Assembly: GCF_038007965.1 (NCBI RefSeq)
Contig: NZ_JBBOYD010000001.1
Coordinates: 2,706,501-2,770,500 of the forward strand
Length of the DNA stretch: 64,000 nt
DNA from: Niallia sp. FSL W8-0635
GTDB taxonomy: Bacteria; Bacillota; Bacilli; Bacillales; Cytobacillaceae
Direction of reading: 5' to 3'
Shown in pieces: positions 17,201 through 25,499 of the stretch (position 1 is its first letter; every line of letters starts with the position of its first letter). The translations under genes were made by a program, and so were the position numbers. Below the pieces are notes generated by a model that was not told the origin of the DNA, made no database searches, and saw nothing but the letters and a program-made list of their open reading frames with translations.

Positions 17201-17821
17201 TTCTACTTCTCGATGCTTATCCATTTGATTAACGATTAATACAAACTTTTTTCCTGAACCAACTAGCTGTTTCGTAAAATCAAAATTTATTTCGGACTGT
17301 ACATGATTATAATCAACGACATAAAAAATAATATCTGCAAGATGAATGCTAGATTCCGTTGCTAATTGATGGGCTTGATCTGTACTGTCTATTCCTGGGG
17401 TATCCATTAAAATAGCATTCTCTAAAAGCAGTTCCGTATCCAACTGGACTTCTAATTCTTTTATATCCTCCACTCTTTCAGTTGCCTGTAAAACGCCTTT
17501 TATATCAAGAACATCTTGGTAAATGTCTGCTTGATTAGAGAGATATGAAACTTTTAATTGCTTACTTCCTTTCTTGACTCGAAAAATATTAGCGGTTGTT
17601 GGAATAGGGCTTGTTGGTAAAACTTTAGTACCAACAAGTTTATTAATCATGCTTGATTTTCCAGCAGAATAATGTCCACAAAAAGTTGCAATAAATTCTT
17701 GTCTAGTCGCTTTTTTAATTAGTTCTTTCAATCTTTGCGCAGTTTGTTGATCATCATGTGCCAAAAAATATTGATAAAATGCTGTCCATTTATGTAATGT
17801 GTCTGTATTCGTTGAAAGCAT
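14243..17821 (-). CDS. dynA: Tandem dynamin-like GTPase (DynA/YpbR)
   Basis: A 1192-residue bacterial dynamin with two fused dynamin units, as in B. subtilis DynA. Unit 1: P-loop GHYSAGKSS (49-57), G3 DTPGIDS, G4 NQMDK. Unit 2: P-loop GAFSAGKSS (about 625-635), G3 DTPGGDS, G4 NAID. Long helical stalk regions rich in Glu/Lys follow each GTPase domain. DynA binds and tethers membranes and helps membrane repair and phage tolerance. Start ATG follows AAGGAG. All GTPase motifs of both units are intact, so the protein should be active. The sulfurtransferase gene follows in the same orientation. Confidence 0.95.
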   Translation of the reverse strand: MLSTNTDTLHKWTAFYQYFLAHDDQQTAQRLKELIKKATRQEFIATFCGHYSAGKSSMINKLVGTKVLPTSPIPTTANIFRVKKGSKQLKVSYLSNQADIYQDVLDIKGVLQATERVEDIKELEVQLDTELLLENAILMDTPGIDSTDQAHQLATESSIHLADIIFYVVDYNHVQSEINFDFTKQLVGSGKKFVLIVNQMDKHREVEISFQDFKQSVSDSFLSYGIKPEKIFFTTLIETNFFYQGLEELKRYIVEKIKEKELILPISMDDSFQKLYKDHTSFIETKYAERIAPLEEQLSGLSKEEYHSLESTLHTLKKEIQTIDEDESEKVVSLENEWRSLIKNAYIMPFNLRELAKSYLETEQKNFKIGLFGSKSKTQKEREERLFSFYKELEKLVQIQLITPLSQFFEKHGKSEYFPIIKGLTSILNMNKLKELVNKDAQLSENYVLVYCETVENDLKQSYRKEIAQLFTQWKEERQHQLHKEKEKLMKEQKIWQEFVDSKLKKKELETEWQEWGENLKHLFITQAVDESVLHRLLDADKEEITYQTLSSKNKLAVEKNRNVTEDRKLEKSNEFDSDLLIKQLRFLSNNLQPVKGFTHIAKNLLTKASNIENRTYTICLFGAFSAGKSSFANALLDYPILPVSPNPTTATINRILPIDEDHPHKMVIVKWKTESEMLTEINDYLQLVKEEASTLESAQYLIKKLAAKPVERYANEFRYLQAFVKGYSAHRDHLGREINVGLEDLSNYVAVEETSCFVASIDVYFDCIITRKGITLVDTPGGDSINSRHTELSFEFMKKADCIFYVSYYNHAFSKADRAFLVQLGRLKDAFEKDKIFFVINAIDLAKDEEEQVAVEEYLQEQLQLYGIRSPRILPVSSLYYKHEIYGKWMENAEAKMYEFIEHEWLSMMLQSAKKDYEGTIELLKQLVKSAFAKKEEAELELSRMEEEKRNILSQIETIALQDILAKFKMEVEEQLFYLKQRIMFRLQELMKEAYHPSILRGDNKKREISLATASFLIQLNFEFEQELRAVNVRLDQIFYKQRKEGYHEIQHSIQTINGEIHLQEEMENALASKLTYHAPFKELDNALNKIGTKYYKNPKSFFENNDRKNMGVELEQLVDEHGDIFIKEQIHSFFTFYKELFEQHFDKLLDNVKEQVAEYYDGKTALLTEHENIDKLEWIIKESTRFSTTN

Positions 17822-18064
17822 GATAAACTCCTTTTCATCTGTGTATTTCTTTTATTTTAACTATTTTCCTCATAACAATAAAGTAAAATTAACTGAAAAT
17901 TGAAAGCGACGACAAAAAAATCTGATAAACCACACGGACTTTTAAAAAAGTAGATCTCCCACCTACCTAACATCTCATACGCAAATAGAGAAAAAACAGA
18001 TAAACTTTTCTAATTTATGAGCAAAATACTATATCTTCTCCAAACTTCTTCCAACTAAAGAATA

Positions 18065-18130
18065 ATAAAAAACTGCTTTCCCTTGTCAGCAATCCCTATG
18101 AAGGTAGGCAATGCTAACAAGAAAAAACAG
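18065..18130 (-). terminator. Terminator of the Fur-box microprotein transcript
   Basis: A long imperfect stem read leftwards (CTGTTTTTTCTTGTTAGCA against TGCTGACAAGGGAAAGCAG) followed by TTTTTTATTATT. It closes a short transcript that begins near 18301. Confidence 0.75.
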
Positions 18131-18163
18131 TATTCATCATCCATATATTATATGTAATTAGTA

Positions 18164-18259
18164 TTATTTAATATCTGTTGCTTTTGTCGTATTATTCAAA
18201 ACATACTTCATAACTAATAAATAACTGATAACCGTTAAACCTATTGGAAAAGCTATCAT
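18164..18259 (-). CDS. 31-residue membrane microprotein under Fur-box control
   Basis: Translation of this short frame gives MIAFPIGLTVISYLLVMKYV and then a polar tail of 11 residues ending in DIK: one membrane helix plus a short hydrophilic C-terminus. AGAGGTG lies seven bases before the ATG. The transcription unit is complete: a TTGAAA-N17-TAATAT promoter, two Fur-box-like palindromes over it, and a strong terminator. An overlapping shorter frame begins four bases upstream but encodes only 23 unremarkable residues. I do not recognise the protein. Inference: an iron-starvation-induced small membrane protein. It differs from the known small basic Fur-regulated FbpB-type proteins, being hydrophobic. 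Confidence 0.55.
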   Translation of the reverse strand: MIAFPIGLTVISYLLVMKYVLNNTTKATDIK

Positions 18260-18280
18260 TCATTACACCTCTATTCCTTA

Positions 18281-18336
18281 TTGAGAATAATTTTCTATCT
18301 CAATTACATATTATCATCATTGAAAATCATTTTCAA
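18281..18336 (-). promoter_or_regulatory. Promoter with two Fur-box-like operators
   Basis: TGAAAATCATTTTCA (18321-18335) is a perfect 7-1-7 palindrome of the Fur-box type and overlaps the -35 TTGAAA (18336-18331). The -10 is TAATAT (18313-18308), spacing 17. A second, imperfect copy, TGAGAATAATTTTCT (18282-18296), sits just past the expected start of transcription. This is the layout of a repressed iron-responsive promoter. A cheX promoter pointing right must lie in the remaining 170 bases. Confidence 0.65.
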
Positions 18337-18507
18337 TAAGAAAAAAATACATCTTTTTTTCAACCTATATGTAGTGCTAATACTTATACAGCAAGGGTAG
18401 TAGGAAAAATGTACCACGAGTGATTTCCTATTTTCCAAAAAAATTATAAACAAAATAGGTCTATTTTATGATAAGATATTTTTATCTAGAGGATGGGGGA
18501 ATAGTTA

Positions 18508-18960
18508 GTGACATTAACAAAAAGTACAACTGAAATATTAAACGGAACTATTGAAGCTGTAAAAGGTGTTATTCCCTGTGAACTACAAATTGCGAGGCCT
18601 GCTTTAACTGGAACTCCATTTGTATTAAAATCTTTAGGGGTATTAATCGGTATAACTGGCGATTTACGTGGTAGAATTATCATAGACGGAGATAATCAAG
18701 TTTTTGGTAAAATTGGTGAAGTCATGTTTGGTATGTTTTTAGAAGGTGCAATGCTTGAATCTTTCTCTGGAGAATTAGGAAATATGATCGCTGGGAATTT
18801 ATCAACCTTTGTATCTCAAAATGGAATTGAAATAGATATCACTCCTCCTACTGTTTTAGTAGGTGAAACAAAGCTTTCTGGTTTTGAAAAAGCACTAAGC
18901 CTACCAATTACTCTCCAAAATATAGGTCAATTGAACATTGTTCTTATTTTAGAATTATAA
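18508..18960 (+). CDS. cheX: CheX/CheC-like chemotaxis phosphatase domain protein
   Basis: A 150-residue single-domain protein of the CheC/CheX/FliY phosphatase fold. The active-site helix pattern E-xxx-N is visible in ESFSGELGNMIAGNLS. CheX-type proteins dephosphorylate CheY-P or related response regulators. Only one such helix is present, as in CheX and not in CheC. No chemotaxis genes surround it, so its target may be another receiver protein. The start is GTG after a GGATGGGGGAA site. It is monocistronic, ending at a compact terminator. Confidence 0.82.
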   Translation: MTLTKSTTEILNGTIEAVKGVIPCELQIARPALTGTPFVLKSLGVLIGITGDLRGRIIIDGDNQVFGKIGEVMFGMFLEGAMLESFSGELGNMIAGNLSTFVSQNGIEIDITPPTVLVGETKLSGFEKALSLPITLQNIGQLNIVLILEL

Positions 18961-18964
18961 AGCT

Positions 18965-18987
18965 CAACTTCAATCAGTTGTTTTTTT
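18965..18987 (+). terminator. Terminator after cheX (alternative pairing possible)
   Basis: CAACT-TCAATC-AGTTG followed by seven T gives a compact terminator. The same left arm can also pair with ACTGATTGAAGTT at 18999-19011 as a 13-bp stem with the T-run in the loop, so two exclusive folds exist. Confidence 0.65.
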
Positions 18988-19104
18988 CATCCACACTGAT
19001 TGAAGTTAAACTATAGTTTCTCCCTCTTGGAAGTTTTTCCTCCCTTAAAATTTTTCACCTTTCCCCTTATTGATTCCTACAAAATGTGAATAGGAGTGTA
19101 GGAT

Positions 19105-19143
19105 AAAAAACAGTCAAAAAGATAAAATTTTTATCTCTCCTGT
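19105..19143 (-). terminator. Terminator of the zinc-ribbon gene
   Basis: Minus-strand AGATAAAAATTTTATCT palindrome flanked by CAGGA and TTTTTGACTGTTTTTT. AT-rich but followed by U-runs. Confidence 0.5.
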
Positions 19144-19162
19144 TTATTACCCTCTATTTCTA

Positions 19163-19288
19163 TTACTTGTTTTCTGTATGACTTTGTACTTCAATTTTAA
19201 TTTTAGCGTCTACACTATGCCCACAATATTTACAAATAGTCTTTTCTTTATAGATGGTCAGGCAGTGACTACAATAATAATTCACCAT
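19163..19288 (-). CDS. Small zinc-ribbon protein (41 residues)
   Basis: Reads MVNYYCSHCLTIYKEKTICK at its N-terminus, then YCGHSVDAKIKIEVQ and a short tail. Two CxxC knuckles nine residues apart form a rubredoxin-like zinc ribbon. A GGTGTGAT site precedes the ATG and a terminator-like hairpin follows. It is probably a zinc-binding accessory protein; no function is assigned. It stands between cheX (convergent) and the M32 carboxypeptidase gene. It was missed by size-filtered gene finding but coding features are consistent. Confidence 0.6.
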   Translation of the reverse strand: MVNYYCSHCLTIYKEKTICKYCGHSVDAKIKIEVQSHTENK

Positions 19289-19456
19289 ATTTATCACACC
19301 CACTTCTTTATAAACATATATTAGTATATTTATCATTAGTGGAATATGTGCTGAAACTAGAAAAGATTAACTTATTTGTTATATTCGACTCGTTTTTCTC
19401 ACACATCTATACATGAAGCATTTTTTTCTACGAAAAGGTGCTTAAATTAAATCGGT

Positions 19457-20980
19457 TTATTTCTCTAGCTGATACACATCATTATATTTATTATATAAAT
19501 AATCAATTAAATATTGAGCGTTTAAGCCCTCGCCAGTAACATCTTTTAATATTTCTAGCGGTTTTTTCATTTTGCCATGGCGATGAATTTGTTCATTAAG
19601 CCATTCTTTGATCGGCAATAAGTCGCCTTTTTCTAATAAATCATCAAATTCAGGAAGATCTTTTAGCATTACTTGTTTTAATTGTGCTGCATACATAATC
19701 CCAAGTGCGTAAGAAGGAAAATAACCAAAGCTTCCCCCAGCCCAATGCACATCTTGAAGAACACCCTCAGCATCGTTTGCAGGAACAACACCTAAATAAG
19801 ATTTATATTTCTCATTCCAAATCTTTGGCAAATCCTTAACTTGTAAATCGCCATCAAATAACCCTTTCTCGATCTCATAACGAATCATGATGTGTAAAGG
19901 ATATGTTAATTCATCCGCTTCAATTCTGATTAAAGAAGGCTTCGATTCATTAATAGCTCGGTAGAAATCTTCAATGGAAACTTGGTTAAATTGACCGTTT
20001 GTATATGATTTAAGTGTTTCATAATTATGTTTCCAGAAAGATATATTTCTTCCAACAAAATTTTCATAAAATAGTGATTGAGATTCATGGATTCCCATTG
20101 AGGTTCCTGAACATAAAGGTGTCCCAATTAATTCTTTGGAAATATTTTGTTCATATAACGCATGGCCAACTTCATGTATTGTCCCAAAGACAGCTACTCT
20201 AAAGTCTGATTCATCATATTTTGTTGTTATGCGAACATCACCTGGATTAATTCCTGTTGCGAATGGATGAACCGTTTTATCTAAGCGGCCTGCATCAAAA
20301 TCATACCCTATTTGTTTTAACAATTCTAAACTAAAGGCTTCTTGTTTTTCTGTCGAAAATGGTTGATATAAAAAGTCTGTTTTCGGTTTATGGGATGATT
20401 CTCCAATTTTATGTACTAGTGGTACTATTTTATCTCTGACATTCGAAAATACGTCATCTAAGATAGCTACTGTCATTCCAGGCTCATACATATCTAATAA
20501 TACATCGTATTTATTTTCTGTATGTCCCCAATATTCAATAAACTTCTTGTTCATTTCTACTAATTTTTCTAAATACGGCTGAAATAGAGCAAAGTCTGCT
20601 TTTTCTTTCGCTTCTTCCCAAACACTTTCTGCTTTTGATTGGAGCATAACGTATTCTTTATGTTCCTGTGCAGGGATTTTTTTATTACGATCGAAATCCT
20701 TTTTCATTTCCTCTACTGTCTTTCTAGTAATAGGGGATAATTCCTTTTGAATACTATCTTCAGAAAGTACAGTAAGATAGGATTCTAATTCTTCAGAAGT
20801 CGATAATTCAAATAACTCAGAAGATAATACTCCAATAACTTCTGTTCGCTGGTCCATCCCCTTCTTAGGTGCACCTGTGCGCAAATCCCAATAAATCAAG
20901 GCCAACGCTTCATTGTATGCGCCTATTTTCTTCACATATTCTAAGAACTGCACTTCTATCTCATTATGATTAGTAGACAA
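19457..20980 (-). CDS. ypwA: M32 family metallocarboxypeptidase (carboxypeptidase Taq type)
   Basis: A 507-residue zinc metallocarboxypeptidase, B. subtilis YpwA length. The zinc motif HEVGH (about residue 268) and the family signatures DVRITTKY, GIHESQSLFYEN (with the third zinc ligand) and IRIEADELTYPLHI are all present, so it should be active. The enzyme removes C-terminal residues from peptides in the cytoplasm; no signal peptide is seen. The start is TTG placed after AGGAGAGG. It is followed after 470 bases by a small zinc-ribbon gene; no operon is evident. Confidence 0.94.
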   Translation of the reverse strand: MSTNHNEIEVQFLEYVKKIGAYNEALALIYWDLRTGAPKKGMDQRTEVIGVLSSELFELSTSEELESYLTVLSEDSIQKELSPITRKTVEEMKKDFDRNKKIPAQEHKEYVMLQSKAESVWEEAKEKADFALFQPYLEKLVEMNKKFIEYWGHTENKYDVLLDMYEPGMTVAILDDVFSNVRDKIVPLVHKIGESSHKPKTDFLYQPFSTEKQEAFSLELLKQIGYDFDAGRLDKTVHPFATGINPGDVRITTKYDESDFRVAVFGTIHEVGHALYEQNISKELIGTPLCSGTSMGIHESQSLFYENFVGRNISFWKHNYETLKSYTNGQFNQVSIEDFYRAINESKPSLIRIEADELTYPLHIMIRYEIEKGLFDGDLQVKDLPKIWNEKYKSYLGVVPANDAEGVLQDVHWAGGSFGYFPSYALGIMYAAQLKQVMLKDLPEFDDLLEKGDLLPIKEWLNEQIHRHGKMKKPLEILKDVTGEGLNAQYLIDYLYNKYNDVYQLEK

Positions 20981-21158
20981 TGTCCTCTCCTCTTTTCTTT
21001 CCTATTATTCCTTTATCATACCATATCAATTGTTTAACCTGATAGACTAAATAGAAAGCCTAATTTCATCAATTCACAAAAAATGTCTCTTACGTTTACT
21101 TGTGGTTATAAGAAGACAACGCTAGTAAACATAAGAGACAACTACTAATTTCAACTAT

Positions 21159-23072
21159 TTAGTTTGGTTCTACTGGTAATGCCTGAAGAACGGCATTTTT
21201 AACTAACTCGATTTCGTCTGTATTCATACATAAATGAATGGAACCTTTGTCTTCATGGGTACGAATTAATCGACCAATACCTTGTCGCAGTCTTAAAATC
21301 ATATAAGGTAAATCCACCTCTAGAAATGGATTTTCTACATTTTCCCTTTTACTTTTATATACTGGATCATTTGGAGGAAATGGCAAGGAATAAATAAATA
21401 CATTTTCTAAAGACCTACCAGGTACATCTAGCCCTTCCCATAAATTCACTGCACAAAGGATCGATTCTTCCTCATTTTGAAATTTAGAAACAAGGGTACT
21501 AATTTCTCTTTCACCCTCGAAATATATTGGAAGAGAAAAGTCATTCGGTAAATTTTCCTTAAAACTAGCTAAATCTTCTTTACTATTGAAAAGAATAAGA
21601 GAACGTCCATTTGCTTTATTTATTTCCTCATAACAATAACTTTGCTTTTCTGCGGTCGCTTCATTCTCGAATGAATTAATATGAACAGTCATATTTTCTT
21701 CATAATCAAATGGGGAATCAACGGAAAAAGAAAGATAGTTTGATGCTCCAATACTTTTCGCCATATAATCAAATGATTTATTTTCAGACAATGTTGCAGA
21801 AGAGAAGACAATTGGTTTTTTCTGCCTAAATACTTCTTCTTGCATAATGTCTTGAACAAGTCTTGGCATAATAACAAGGGTTCTTTCGCTATTTGTTTCT
21901 TCAAACCATGTGATTCCATTCATTTCCTTTAAAAACAAGCCTAGTGAATGAGAAATCTGTTCTAAATATTCTTCCACCACTTTTAAGTCGTATTCATTAA
22001 TCACATACATTTCACTTTCAAATACAAGCTCTTCCTCTAAATCTGAAATATATCCTGCTAATTTTCTACCTGCTCGCATAACGTTTTCTGTTTTTTTAAT
22101 TTCCTGTTTATCAGAGCCTTCAGCTTTAAAGGAAGCATCTGTTAACTCTCTGAAGAACTGTTCATTTTGGTAGATTGTTTCTTCTATTAAGTTTAATGTT
22201 TTCTCTCGTACATCATTTGCCATTAAACGTGTTAATAAATTTTCTAAATTCTGTTCTGTTAAACGATATGTTAAAGCATTTTGTGCTGCATATTCTAATA
22301 AATGACCTTCATCAAAAACTACGCATGCACTATCAGGTAATAACGGCAACTGACCTTCTCTTTTTCTAGATTCCTTTGTCCAAATATGTTCCATATAAAA
22401 ATCATGAGAACAAATGATTAAATCCTTTGCATTACGATAATAATCTCTATGCAATGTTTGCCCACATCGATGGCGTTTATCACATGTAAAGCAATCTTGC
22501 ATAGAATCCCACGCTACTCCTTCCCAGTCGTTATCATTCAAATCTGGATAGTCCTTTCTATCCCCATAAGGTGCAAAAGATTGCATAGAGCCTGTACCGT
22601 GTACGAATTCTGGAAGGCTGTCATAGATGGAATTATACGTATCTTCAAATGTAATTTTTTGATCCAATTTGGTTAAGCATAGATACTGGTTACGTGATTT
22701 TGCCAAACGAACATCAATATTTAATCCAAGTGCTTGCTCTAGCTTGGCAATATCACCTTCTTTTTTTACTAGCTGTTCGATTAATGTTTCATCTGAACAA
22801 GCAATAATGGCAGGCTTGTTTACATAGCGCGCATAACAAATGCTATATAATAAATAAACAAATGTTTTACCTGTGCCTACTCCAGCCTCCGCAAAAATCG
22901 TTTTCTTGTCTTTAAATGCTTTTTCTAATTGATAAGCCATGAAAACCTGCTCATCACGTAATTCATACCCTGCATCTGGAAGTATGTCATAAAACACATC
23001 TCCAATCCATTCTCCCAATTTATCATAAAATGATTCTGTTTTTGATACCTCAAATGGCATGCTATTTTGCAT
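21159..23072 (-). CDS. ypvA: DinG/XPD-family DNA helicase YpvA
   Basis: A superfamily 2 iron-sulfur helicase of about 637 residues. Walker A is AEAGVGTGKT (about residue 63), the Walker B DEGH replaces DEAH (VVFDEGHLL), and four cysteines for a 4Fe-4S cluster lie in between (YLCLTKLD, DCFTCDKRHRCGQ). C-terminal motifs include GLDVPGRSLENV and RLRQGIGRLIR. It is a 5'-3' DNA helicase paralogous to dinG in this window but without the exonuclease domain. The ATG at 23072 follows GGAGGGG; the reading from 23132 adds 20 residues without support. Confidence 0.92.
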   Translation of the reverse strand: MQNSMPFEVSKTESFYDKLGEWIGDVFYDILPDAGYELRDEQVFMAYQLEKAFKDKKTIFAEAGVGTGKTFVYLLYSICYARYVNKPAIIACSDETLIEQLVKKEGDIAKLEQALGLNIDVRLAKSRNQYLCLTKLDQKITFEDTYNSIYDSLPEFVHGTGSMQSFAPYGDRKDYPDLNDNDWEGVAWDSMQDCFTCDKRHRCGQTLHRDYYRNAKDLIICSHDFYMEHIWTKESRKREGQLPLLPDSACVVFDEGHLLEYAAQNALTYRLTEQNLENLLTRLMANDVREKTLNLIEETIYQNEQFFRELTDASFKAEGSDKQEIKKTENVMRAGRKLAGYISDLEEELVFESEMYVINEYDLKVVEEYLEQISHSLGLFLKEMNGITWFEETNSERTLVIMPRLVQDIMQEEVFRQKKPIVFSSATLSENKSFDYMAKSIGASNYLSFSVDSPFDYEENMTVHINSFENEATAEKQSYCYEEINKANGRSLILFNSKEDLASFKENLPNDFSLPIYFEGEREISTLVSKFQNEEESILCAVNLWEGLDVPGRSLENVFIYSLPFPPNDPVYKSKRENVENPFLEVDLPYMILRLRQGIGRLIRTHEDKGSIHLCMNTDEIELVKNAVLQALPVEPN

Positions 23073-23199
23073 GGATACCCCTCCGACTTTTCGAAATGAC
23101 TTCCTATTTCTCTTTAATCTGTCTATATACATTTTTCACTTAAATTTTTCATAACGAAACCTAATCATAGACAATTTAACGGCAATATTCAAGTGAAAA

Positions 23200-23230
23200 G
23201 AGGGTTGCCATAAAAGTAATTGGCACCCTC
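23200..23230 (-). terminator. Terminator between the 56-residue gene and ypvA
   Basis: GAGGGTTGCCA / TGGCACCCTC stem of 10-11 bp with one mismatch. Read leftwards it is followed by TTTTCACTT. Confidence 0.7.
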
Positions 23231-23380
23231 CTTACATTTTTTTCATTTTAATGTTGTACTGAAACTATTATTGGCTAAATTAGTGATTTCGTTCTCCATA
23301 TTTTGTGTATGAACAACATCCTTCCATATACTTAATATTTACCTTTAGGCATAAAGAAAGTAACCTCTAATTAAATTGCT

Positions 23381-23551
23381 TCATCCTCTGTCTTTTGATA
23401 AGGAATATGACATTGCTTGCTGCACCATTTGTTGAGCGTTAGATAGCTGTTGGATCACATTTTCGTCAGCAACCCCTTCGCCCTCTATTAGATCCATTGA
23501 CGAATTTAGCGCATCCATTATTTTTGTATAATCCACTGTATAATCTTTCAT
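23381..23551 (-). CDS. Hypothetical 56-residue protein
   Basis: A short acidic, helical protein beginning MKDYTVDYTKIMDALNSSMD and ending MSYSLSKDRG, with a glutamine-rich middle (IQQLSNAQQMVQQAM). GGAGGG lies at ideal distance before the ATG and a terminator follows, so it is likely expressed. It is downstream of ypsC on the same strand, 109 bases away. I do not recognise the family; no membrane segment or cysteine is present. Confidence 0.5.
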   Translation of the reverse strand: MKDYTVDYTKIMDALNSSMDLIEGEGVADENVIQQLSNAQQMVQQAMSYSLSKDRG

Positions 23552-23660
23552 AAATATTCCCTCCAGAAAATTACGTATAGAATAAATATATACTGATACG
23601 AAAAAAATATACTTATTGAATGCAGGTAATCTTTTAAAGGGCCAATTTATTTTTTATGAT

Positions 23661-24794
23661 TTAATCTCTTTTACGCTTACCCCAATATTGGTAGTAGTCC
23701 GTTCTGATAAAGCCATTAAATAACTTGCGTTTCTTTGTTGCTTTTTTGCCGTAATGGGTTTCAAACTCTTCGTCACTTGTAAGCATATAAATGGACCATG
23801 TTTCAAGGGGGGCAAAGGCCTGCCCCATTTCTTGATACATTTTTTGAACAGATGCCTTATCACCTAGTCGTTCTCCATATGGCGGATTCCCGACAATAAC
23901 ACCATTTTCTTTCATTGTGGTAAAATCTTTTACCTGCATCTGTTTAAAGGTAATTAAATCCCCTAATCCTGCCTCAAATGCATTTTCTTGCGCTATTTTA
24001 ATCATGCGATGGTCAATATCCGATCCAAAGATTTCAAGTGGCTGGTCATATTTTGCACTGTCCTCTGCCTCTGTACGGACATCCTCCCATACTTTATTAG
24101 GCATCCAATCCCAGCTTTCAGAAATAAAATCTCGATTAAAACCTGGTGCAATATTTTGTCCAATTAAAGCAGCTTCAATCGGAATCGTCCCTGATCCACA
24201 AAATGGATCTACAAACGGTCGATTAGCTGTCCAATTTGTTAGTAAAATTAACGAAGCAGCAAGTGTTTCTTTTAGTGGTGCTTCCCCTTGGCCAGCACGA
24301 TACCCTCTTTTATGAAGTCCTTGGCCAGATGTATCAATCGTTAATGTTACGATGTCCTTCAAAATAGCAACCTCTATTTTGAATAAAGCACCATTTTCCT
24401 CTAACCACCCTGTTTTCTTATAGTGGGAGCTTATTCGATTAACAATTGCTTTTTTTACTATTGCTTGACAATCAGATACACTGAAAAGCTTAGATTTGAC
24501 TGATTTACCGGAGACCGGAAATTGTGCATTAACAGGAAGATACTCCTCCCACCCGATAGCTTTTGTTTTTTCAAAAAGCTCATCAAAAGTAGTTGCTTTA
24601 AATTCGGCTACTTTAATTTTTATACGATCTGCTGTACGAAGCCACATATTACATCTTGCAATCGCTTTTTCATCGCCTTTAAATAAAACTTTCCCATTCT
24701 CTACAGTACATTCATATCCTAATTCTCTTACTTCCTTTGCAACTACTGCTTCAAGTCCCATAGCAGCCGTTGCTATTAAATCAAAATTTCTCAT
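23661..24794 (-). CDS. ypsC: THUMP-domain RNA N2-guanine methyltransferase (YpsC, RlmL-like)
   Basis: A 377-residue class I methyltransferase with an N-terminal THUMP RNA-binding region (about 1-160) and a catalytic Rossmann domain (about 165-375). The SAM-binding FVDPFCGSGTIPIEAA and the catalytic GNPPYGERL are intact. By family it methylates the exocyclic amine of a guanosine, probably in 23S rRNA as RlmL does; the exact site is not deducible. ATG with GGAGAG upstream. It lies next to the RNase P RNA gene and gpsB as in B. subtilis. Confidence 0.9.
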   Translation of the reverse strand: MRNFDLIATAAMGLEAVVAKEVRELGYECTVENGKVLFKGDEKAIARCNMWLRTADRIKIKVAEFKATTFDELFEKTKAIGWEEYLPVNAQFPVSGKSVKSKLFSVSDCQAIVKKAIVNRISSHYKKTGWLEENGALFKIEVAILKDIVTLTIDTSGQGLHKRGYRAGQGEAPLKETLAASLILLTNWTANRPFVDPFCGSGTIPIEAALIGQNIAPGFNRDFISESWDWMPNKVWEDVRTEAEDSAKYDQPLEIFGSDIDHRMIKIAQENAFEAGLGDLITFKQMQVKDFTTMKENGVIVGNPPYGERLGDKASVQKMYQEMGQAFAPLETWSIYMLTSDEEFETHYGKKATKKRKLFNGFIRTDYYQYWGKRKRD

Positions 24795-25001
24795 AAGCTC
24801 TCCTTTGTCATCTTTTGAATAAATATTTTCTTATGTACAAATGGATAACAGTTATTTTCTTAACATCCATTATTTATTATGTATACGCCATATAAAAAGG
24901 ATGACCAGATTATATGAATGACATACTGTTTAATACGAAAACCAAACAGCATATCAGACACAAATCTCCGTGTCACCCTTGTAATGTTATCTTCATTATA
25001 A

Positions 25002-25404
25002 ATCAATATAACGCTTTATAAGCCATGTTCTGTTCCTCTGTACTCATACGACTTTAATATCTCGTACAAAGGCGGTAATCATCTATCTACAGAAAATTAT
25101 TTCTGTCCTTCTCATCCGTTCATTTCCTCAGAGAAAGTTCCCCTACCATAATTTGGGTTTCTCGCTCGTGGGGTTTACCTCGTTCCACCCTTCTCATTTC
25201 TGACAAGGCTACGTCACTGTGGCACTTTCAAGGTATTCATACCATATCCAGAAGACTTAGGTATTTTCCCTGCCGTCAGCATATACATACTGCCCTAGCT
25301 TATTTTTTGACTAGGCACGAACACTACAAGCATCTCAGCCTGTGCGAGCATGGACTTTCCTCTACAAACAAAGTTTGCAGCGATTACCAAAGCGTTTTAT
25401 TGAT
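25002..25404 (-). ncRNA. rnpB: RNase P RNA, class B
   Basis: Read leftwards, the sequence carries the universal RNase P RNA segments: GTAGAGGAAAGTCCATGCTC near the 5' end, GTGCCACAGTGACG, GGTGGAACGAGGTAAACCCC, GAGCGAGAAACCCAAA and ACAGAA...TAGATAGATGATTACCGCC at the 3' side. The first and last bases (ATCAATA-AACGCTT with AAGCGTT-TATTGAT) pair as P1, which sets the ends. The overall layout, with the P5.1/P10.1/P15.1 type of Bacillus, is class B. It lies between ypsC and gpsB as in B. subtilis. Confidence 0.95.
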
Positions 25405-25499
25405 ACAATAGCTATTATAGTTGTTTTACCTATGTATTGCAATGGTTATTATAGGTAATTCTTATCGTCTATCTTGTTTTAGATGGATAAAAGTGACGA

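Noticed and set aside
23654..24822. Several long antisense frames across ypsC
   Set aside because: They are shadows of the methyltransferase gene, whose motifs are unambiguous.
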